A program made the position numbers and the translations under genes. A stretch of DNA of 64,000 bases from Mesostigma viride. Taxonomy: Eukaryota; Streptophyta; Mesostigmatophyceae; Mesostigmatales; Mesostigmataceae. Location: positions 420,350 through 484,349 of the forward strand of contig RPFO01000348.1 in assembly GCA_009746045.1 (NCBI GenBank), read 5' to 3'. The notes beneath the pieces were generated by a model. It was not told where the DNA came from and searched no databases. It saw only the letters and a list, made by a program, of their open reading frames with translations. This document shows positions 58,416-64,000 of this stretch, in pieces. Within the stretch, counting starts at the first letter, position 1; each line of letters opens with the position of its first letter.

Positions 58416-58878
58416 TAGGGCTGGGTCGGTTATCGGTCCTAGCCCATCGGTACCGGAACCGGTACTTGGCCTCGGCTACCGTTACCGGTATGTGTTACCG
58501 GGCGAGGCAATCGGTACCGTTACCGGTTACCGTTGGTTACCGGTACTGGTACCCAATGGCATAAACTGAAGGCTAATTCCAGTGCTAGTAGTACCCGTTA
58601 CCATCGGGTACCGGTACCGATTACCATCGGTTACCGGTTACCGGTACCATATCGCTGTCTGAAAGACTGACGAAATACTTGCCGGGCTGGCTGTTGGCAC
58701 TTGGCGCAGCGCCCAAGGAACGGTAACGGAGGGGTAAACGAGTACCTCGGTTACCTCGGTTGGCCTTCAGTGCCAGTGCGGTTACCAGGGAGGCCGTTCG
58801 TTACCGGTATCGGTACTACCGGTCACCGGTTCCGGTAACCGACCCCTCCGTTACTCCCCGGTAACCAACCCAACCCTA
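58416..58878. mobile_element. hAT-like MITE rich in GGTACC/GGTAACC motifs
   Basis: The ends are inverted (TAGGGCTGGGTCGGTTATCGG against TAGGGTTGGGTTGGTTACCGG) and flanked by an 8-bp near-perfect duplication (GTGGCAGG 58408-58415, GTGGCTGG 58879-58886). Eight-base duplications and YAGGG-type ends fit hAT elements. The 463-bp interior is built largely of permutations of TACCGGTA, GGTACC and GGTTACCG. No ORF is present. Confidence 0.7.
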
Positions 58879-59130
58879 GTGGCTGGCGAGCAGGTCATGG
58901 GAATTTCAACTATTGTTTATTGCTTCAGCATTTTTTTTTTCTTTTCCCTTGTGGTCTGTGGACTAGGGCTTCTGAAACTGCCTTGGCTCATATTTGGCTG
59001 AAGTTTGACTGATCAAATATGCCTGAAGGATGAGGCTGGCGGTTGTGTCGCCATGAGCTGACTCAGGGCACAACGTGGAAGGCGTACCATTTTATTATGA
59101 TGGTGGTTTGACCTGGAGCAAAGGAACAAG

Positions 59131-59270
59131 GGACCAGGGACCAGGGACCAGAGACCAGGGACCAGGGACCAGGGACCAGGGACCAGGGACCAGGAACCAG
59201 GAACCAGGAATCAGAGGCCAGGGACCAGGGACCAGGGACCAGGAACCAGGGATCAGAGGCCAGGGACCCA
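59131..59270. repeat. GGGACCA heptanucleotide minisatellite
   Basis: About 20 copies of GGGACCA with GAACCA and ATCAGAGGCCA variants, the latter recurring twice as a higher-order block. It is intronic if the upstream exons belong to the ankyrin gene. Confidence 0.92.
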
Positions 59271-59649
59271 CGTTGGCTTGCATTGCTTACTACACTTCTC
59301 TTCATTTTTATGCCCGGCTGGAGTCTGGACGATGCAGTAAGGCTTGCGGCCATTTTAGACAATTTTATGATCACTTTTTAGCGTCACACGCGGATGCCCT
59401 TTCTAACTGCACAAATTATTCCTGGTGCGGCCATCTGGAATCTGAACGTTCAGTGGTGGTGGATGGCTTGTATCCATGGGTTGACCGGTGGGCTACCACA
59501 AACCCCATAGAAATGGTGCCATGAGCGAGATTCTCCCCTGCACCCCTGAGGGGAAAAACTTCTTACAGATAAAACCTTGCCTGGCTCGTGAGTGCTGCTG
59601 CCGTTTTTCTTGGTGACCTTATGCACGAGCGCTGCATGTTGGTGCCACG

Positions 59650-62600
59650 ATGCAGGAGTTGAACTGGAAGCTTATCTCGGTGTGCGATGACCCCGCTGAT
59701 GACGTGGACCTCGTCAAGTGGCTGGTGGATATGGGCGCCGGTCTCCAGTGCATGGATGGGGTAGGCGCGACTTTTCTGGTCGTGTCTGCTGAACCCGCAT
59801 GTGTTGGCTATTTTTGTTTTAGCAGATGAATTTCTTTTTTCATATTTAACCTGTCCGTCAGCCCTCCAAAAACATTTCCAACCATTTCTGGGCACCTGGG
59901 TGTCAAGTTGCTTTGGTATCCATTACAGAGAGTGTATAAGTAACAACCCTCTCGGGTGAGACTCGGAAGGAGAAGGCCGGTCCTTGAGAATACGAGGCTT
60001 CAGGCCTTGGACGCTTATGTGATGCTGTACACTGAGCCTGAAGGTCATCACTAATGTGATAGCCAAGCTGTCAAGTCACAAGTCATTCTACTTGAAAAAA
60101 GCTGCGGTTATCTCTAGACGGCAATGGCCTCCATGGGTGTCGGTATGGTACCTGTGCAAAGACATAGCCTGGTAGTTTACAGGGGGGGTGGACTGGTGAA
60201 TGTTATCTTAAGATTTCTTTGTGTTTGTGTGAACATTCGAGGGGTCCTTCGTGTCTATAAGTAGTACCAGTGCTAGGCGTCCCAGTAAAATTCGCTAGTA
60301 TATATCGCGTGCAATTTGGTACCGAGTACTCGTACCAACTACGAGCTACTAACTATGACTTGTACGAACAACGGGGTTATGCGCATGGAGTATCGCGTGG
60401 GGGCAGGCGCCGAAGACCTGCCTTGACCCCTTTGTAGGAGGGCCGAGCTGGTAGCCCTGTGCGGCCTGCAAGCCTGGATAGCTGAACCGTGGCCAGTGGA
60501 CTCATGCAGACGGTGGAGCTGGTGCTGATGTTGCATTGGAAAACCCAGTACCCACCACCTTGAAGTATTACTAGCTAGATCCTTTTTGACATTCCTTCCT
60601 TTATCCCCCCTGGACCACCCCTGGACCACCCTCCCATGCCTCTCCCATCCGAAAAACGCTCTTGCCCACGGTGCACAGGGCAACAACACCCCACTCCACC
60701 TGGCCGCCAGGCGTGGCCATCGTGACATCGTCTCGTTCCTGGTCGAAAGCGGCGCCCAGCTGGAGGCCTATAACAGCGTAAGCCCCTGCTCTTTTGAGTG
60801 GCTGAAGCATTTGGCACAGCAAGCGGGATTCCAGCAGAGGAATGCTTTCGGACAGTCATAAACACTCATTGGACCTGTTGTCTCTATAATGCCCCCCCCC
60901 CCCCCCCCCCCTCTACTCAGCTAATCAGAAGCTCAGTCGCCCACCCACCTTTCCTCCCTTTACGTGGCATGTTTCGAGAGCCTTTTAACCCTCTCACTTT
61001 GTTTGTAAAAGCAGGCTGTGAAAGAATCAGCACTATCATGGGTTGAAATTCCAATGGGGTGGAAAGTGACAATCTTTTCCTTGCTTGTACCCGTAAGCTT
61101 TGCTTGCAGGGAAACTAGGTCGTTTGGCCACTTAGTTCCTCAGACTTTCCTTTCAACCACCTCTATTTATTTACTACTTAACCCTGCAATCACAGGGGCT
61201 GCCATGTTCGATTTACTTGCATTATATGCAAAAGCTCCATATCGCTCTTGTGCTTCCATATCAGTCCGACCTAGGTAATTTAATCTGGTGTGCAAGTTGA
61301 GCTGCCCAGTTTGGCCAACCTGATTTGGCATTCCTCTGCACAGGCTCCATGAGCTGATCCCTTATTTTGTACCACTGGTATGCACATCATAGCGTTTCGT
61401 TGTTATGCACAATTTGGAGGTACAAGAATTCTCATGTAGGCCATGTTCATGCGGGGAGCTTGTAAGATTCTCATGTGCCGCCGTTGCTTCGCCCACTGCA
61501 CATGACGGACCCAACCGTTTGCTTTACCCGCTACTGGATTGCCATCGAATGGTATCGCCAACTGCTGCAGCGCAAGTACACCCCGCTGCGTTGGGCGGTC
61601 CAGACGCCCAAGAACACCGTCGAGCCATATCTTGACATCATCCAGTACCTGATCGACAAGGGGGCCGACACGGAGACGAAGGACAAGGTAAGTGTATTGT
61701 CCAAATGTGTGGATAATGGCCACCCTCTTGTGTCCATAATTGGTGTGGTTATACGCCAACTTTGGCATATAACCAACTTCGCACACAAAACTGCTAACTC
61801 AAGCGTGCACAAAAACGGACGGCATAAGGCAGGCAATCTTTGGTGCTCTAAAGTGAAATCGTGTTCATACCCCGCCACATGCTGTGGTTTGCGCTGGCCA
61901 GTGGGCAGGCTGGGCAAATATCAGGGACTTTTACGGGTGACCAACAGCATTTTGGGTCACTCTGTGGGCTGGGAGCGTTGTAATACGAGAATAGACCATA
62001 TTCTTGCAAAGAGTCGGTCCAGGGCATCGGGCTTTGTCGTATTTGACCCGGATTTGCTGGACCTTGGCGAGACTTGCTTGCCCAGTCCTTATAATTCTGA
62101 ATTCCACGTTAATTTGTGAAAGGGAAGCTGAGAAAGCCCGCGTTGGCCCACAGTATGCAGTGATAGTCACGACCGTGCATTGCTGGCATGTTGGCCGAGC
62201 CACGCACATGGTATGCTTGCATGGTCACGTGACCCAGAGGCAAGATGTACGAGCATGGTATGGCCGCGTGGCGCACGTACCATGTTCCATGTTTGCCGCA
62301 TGGGACCATAGAGTGTTTTCATTTGAATCCCCGCTGAGTCTGCCCCCCCCCCCACTCTCCCCCCTCATCTCTATTTTCTCATCCTGCAGTCCATACTACT
62401 AAAACTACTTCATTGAACAAGATTACGCATTGTTATTCTAGACTACTGAACACTGCTATTTTTGCTTGTTGTCTCATTGGTACTATATTCTATCGCATGA
62501 TCTGATGTGCGGCCTGTGGATTGTGAATCTGTTGCTCAATTCGAGCGCCGATATCTCGGTTGTATCCACATGTGTAGAACCTCATGCATGCATGTCTCAG

Positions 62601-63070
62601 AGCTTGCACGTGTTCCTACACTTCAAAAATTTTACTGTATTCCAGTGGTCTTTTACGTTTGACTTGTGATGACCTCGGCTGCCCAAATCGGGCACTGTGA
62701 CCTTAGCTATGCTGAGAAAGGATGTGCTAATCGCGCTGGTTTCTCTGGGTCATCAAAGCATGAGCTGCTTCCCTTGGCAGTATGCCTGTTTCATGCTGCC
62801 TAAATGTTTGCTGCGGTGCTACCCAGGACTTTCGCTGCCATCCCACAATATTGAATGAAACATTTCCTTCCTTCCCCTTCAACAACCCCCCTGCTGGGCT
62901 GGCACCTCTCTTCCTCCGTGCGAATGTATAATTATCATTTTGTGCAGGAAGGGCGAACCCTGCTGGGGTGGGTATCATCACAGTCAGGCACCAAGGCAAA
63001 GAAGGTGAAGCAGCTCTTGTTAAAAAACGGCGCCAGCGAGGGGTCCTTGACGAAGTATTGGAGACCGTGA
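59650..63070 (+). CDS. Small ankyrin-repeat protein
   Basis: Exons are 59650-59760, 60679-60777, 61571-61687 and 62948-63070 (stop TGA). All are phase 0 with GT-AG borders, giving 149 residues from the ATG at 59650. Exon 2 is exactly one 33-residue ankyrin repeat (GNNTPLHLAARRGHRDIVSF then LVESGAQLEAYNS). Exon 1 ends in LVKWLVDMGAGLQCMDG. Exon 3 has YTPLRWAV and YLIDKGADTETKDK. Exon 4 has RTLLGWV and KQLLLKNGA. The four repeats would form a protein-binding solenoid; partner and location are unknown. Alternatively exon 1 starts at 59656 after an ATGCAG acceptor and is internal to a longer gene including the 58228 and 56805 exons. Confidence 0.78.
60891..60911. repeat. Poly-C run
   Basis: About 20 consecutive C in an intron of the ankyrin gene; the length may be unreliable. 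Confidence 0.9.
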
Positions 63071-63305
63071 ACCTAAAAGCTAGTGGGAACTGGGAATGAC
63101 TGCATGTGATCCTCAATCCTATGACCTGAGAAATCACCGAGGACCAATCTCCATAATAATTAAATACATAGGTGCGTACCAAATTCTACATCATACAGGA
63201 CCTTTTTATCAAGCTGAATGATGTATATCTCATCCTGTTGAAGGATTGAATTTGCATGTCAGTCCTTTCCTACATTTGGTGGTAAGAAACTCTGGGAATG
63301 TTTAT
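63071..63305. other. 3' flank of the ankyrin gene
   Basis: Probably 3' UTR and short spacer before the retroelement tail at 63306; no other feature is seen. Confidence 0.35.
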
Positions 63306-64000
63306 CTAGACCTGTCGTGCATTAATTAATTAATAAGCACGTGACTGCGTCACGTGGGTGCCAATACAGAGTAAAGGAACCTTCAACCCTATATACACAG
63401 CGAGAAGGAGGGAGGGCGCCCTAGCTTCTCTCACTGCCGCAGGTGGGCAGGCCACAGAGCGCTCTCTCCACGGCATGGTGCCGGGGCGCAACACTGTGGG
63501 TGCAATACAACCAGTGCAATACCATAGGTAGGCTGACGCATAGCTTATGCTACAAATATGAGGTGGGCTCAAGACGTCGGCTAATTAAGGCGCAAGCTGA
63601 TGGCCACAAGGTGCCAGAGCTAATTGAAGGTACTATAACGCTGTGCGCTAATATCGTTTCAAGTGCTGTAATGCCTAAGCTATCCCATAATCGATTGCCC
63701 CCATCTAGACAACTAGCTGGAGTGCTCTATCCCGGGGAAGCCCGGGGGGGCTTCCACAGTTTCTTGTTGACATAGAGGTCCCCGCCCCGCCAGTACACTT
63801 GGGGCTTCTCGGGGTTGGTCTTGTGGCGGATGTAGTCGGGCCACTGATCGCGGCGTTGCTGCTGCTGGGCTGGCGTCAGGTCGTCGTCAAGCGACCAGGA
63901 GGTGTCCACCAGCTTCTTGCGGCGAGAGAGGAACCGAACTCGGGCTGTGATGTCGCTGAAGGTGAGGACCACTGGAGGGGGCCCAGCCTTGGCCCGTGGA
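63306..64000 (-). mobile_element. Second ORF1-only element, truncated by the window end
   Basis: Minus-strand copy nearly identical to 51120-51780. It has the end of ORF1 (63727-64000, ending KLWKPPRASPG), the same 3' region and the hairpin CACGTGACTGCGTCACGTG at 63339-63357. The tail here is TTAATTAATTAA rather than (TTA)n. By eye only about three substitutions separate the two 3' regions. Confidence 0.85.

Overview
This is a eukaryotic nuclear window. It has spliced genes with GT-AG introns, nested non-LTR retrotransposons, DNA transposons with terminal inverted repeats (TIRs), and many kilobase-scale simple-sequence arrays. Nothing is bacterial: there are no operons and no CRISPR. Plant-like protein families, GC-rich third codon positions and compact introns except where repeats expanded them suggest a green-lineage organism, probably a green alga. 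That assignment is inference; no ribosomal or organellar marker is present.

Layout. 1-6870: a 5-bp array, then a 6.4-kb 16/13-bp minisatellite. 7390-7620: GGT/GGTGGC array. 9885-15044: a Mutator-like element (MULE) with 214-bp TIRs (2 mismatches), a 9-bp target-site duplication (TSD) and a 5'-truncated SWIM-domain ORF. 15144-15816: a small TIR element. 15900-17010: C-rich duplicated block. 17375-18673: spliced gene of unknown function. 19330-19770: LINE debris. 20317-22032: TIR element bounded by TTAA. 25655-27350 (-): decayed ORF1-only LINE containing a SINE. 29145-34930 (-): SLX9-like ribosome-biogenesis gene whose third mapped intron holds a 3-kb pentanucleotide satellite. 35692-46256 (+): seven-exon gene for a membrane-anchored 2H-phosphoesterase-like protein, with tandem arrays in several introns. 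46381-47640: LINE copy inserted in a LINE of the same family. 48661-53490 (-): LINE A with an expanded (CATTT)n tail, split by an ORF1-only element and by a SINE. 53551-54836 (-): LINE B. 54837-55466: ATGA/ATGG arrays. 56805-63070 (+): ankyrin-repeat gene and probable upstream exons, with a hAT-like MITE in an intron. 63306-64000 (-): a second, nearly identical ORF1-only copy running off the window.

The least expected content is a retrotransposon partnership. ORF1-only elements (L1-type ORF1 protein, about 370-bp 3' region, no reverse transcriptase) occur as two near-identical young copies and one old copy. They end in the same 3'-terminal stem-loop as the reverse-transcriptase-bearing LINEs B, C and D. 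This suggests trans-mobilisation through a shared 3' hairpin, structurally parallel to mammalian HAL1. Gene models were built by hand from splice signals and reading-frame phase; function calls without strong motifs are marked tentative.
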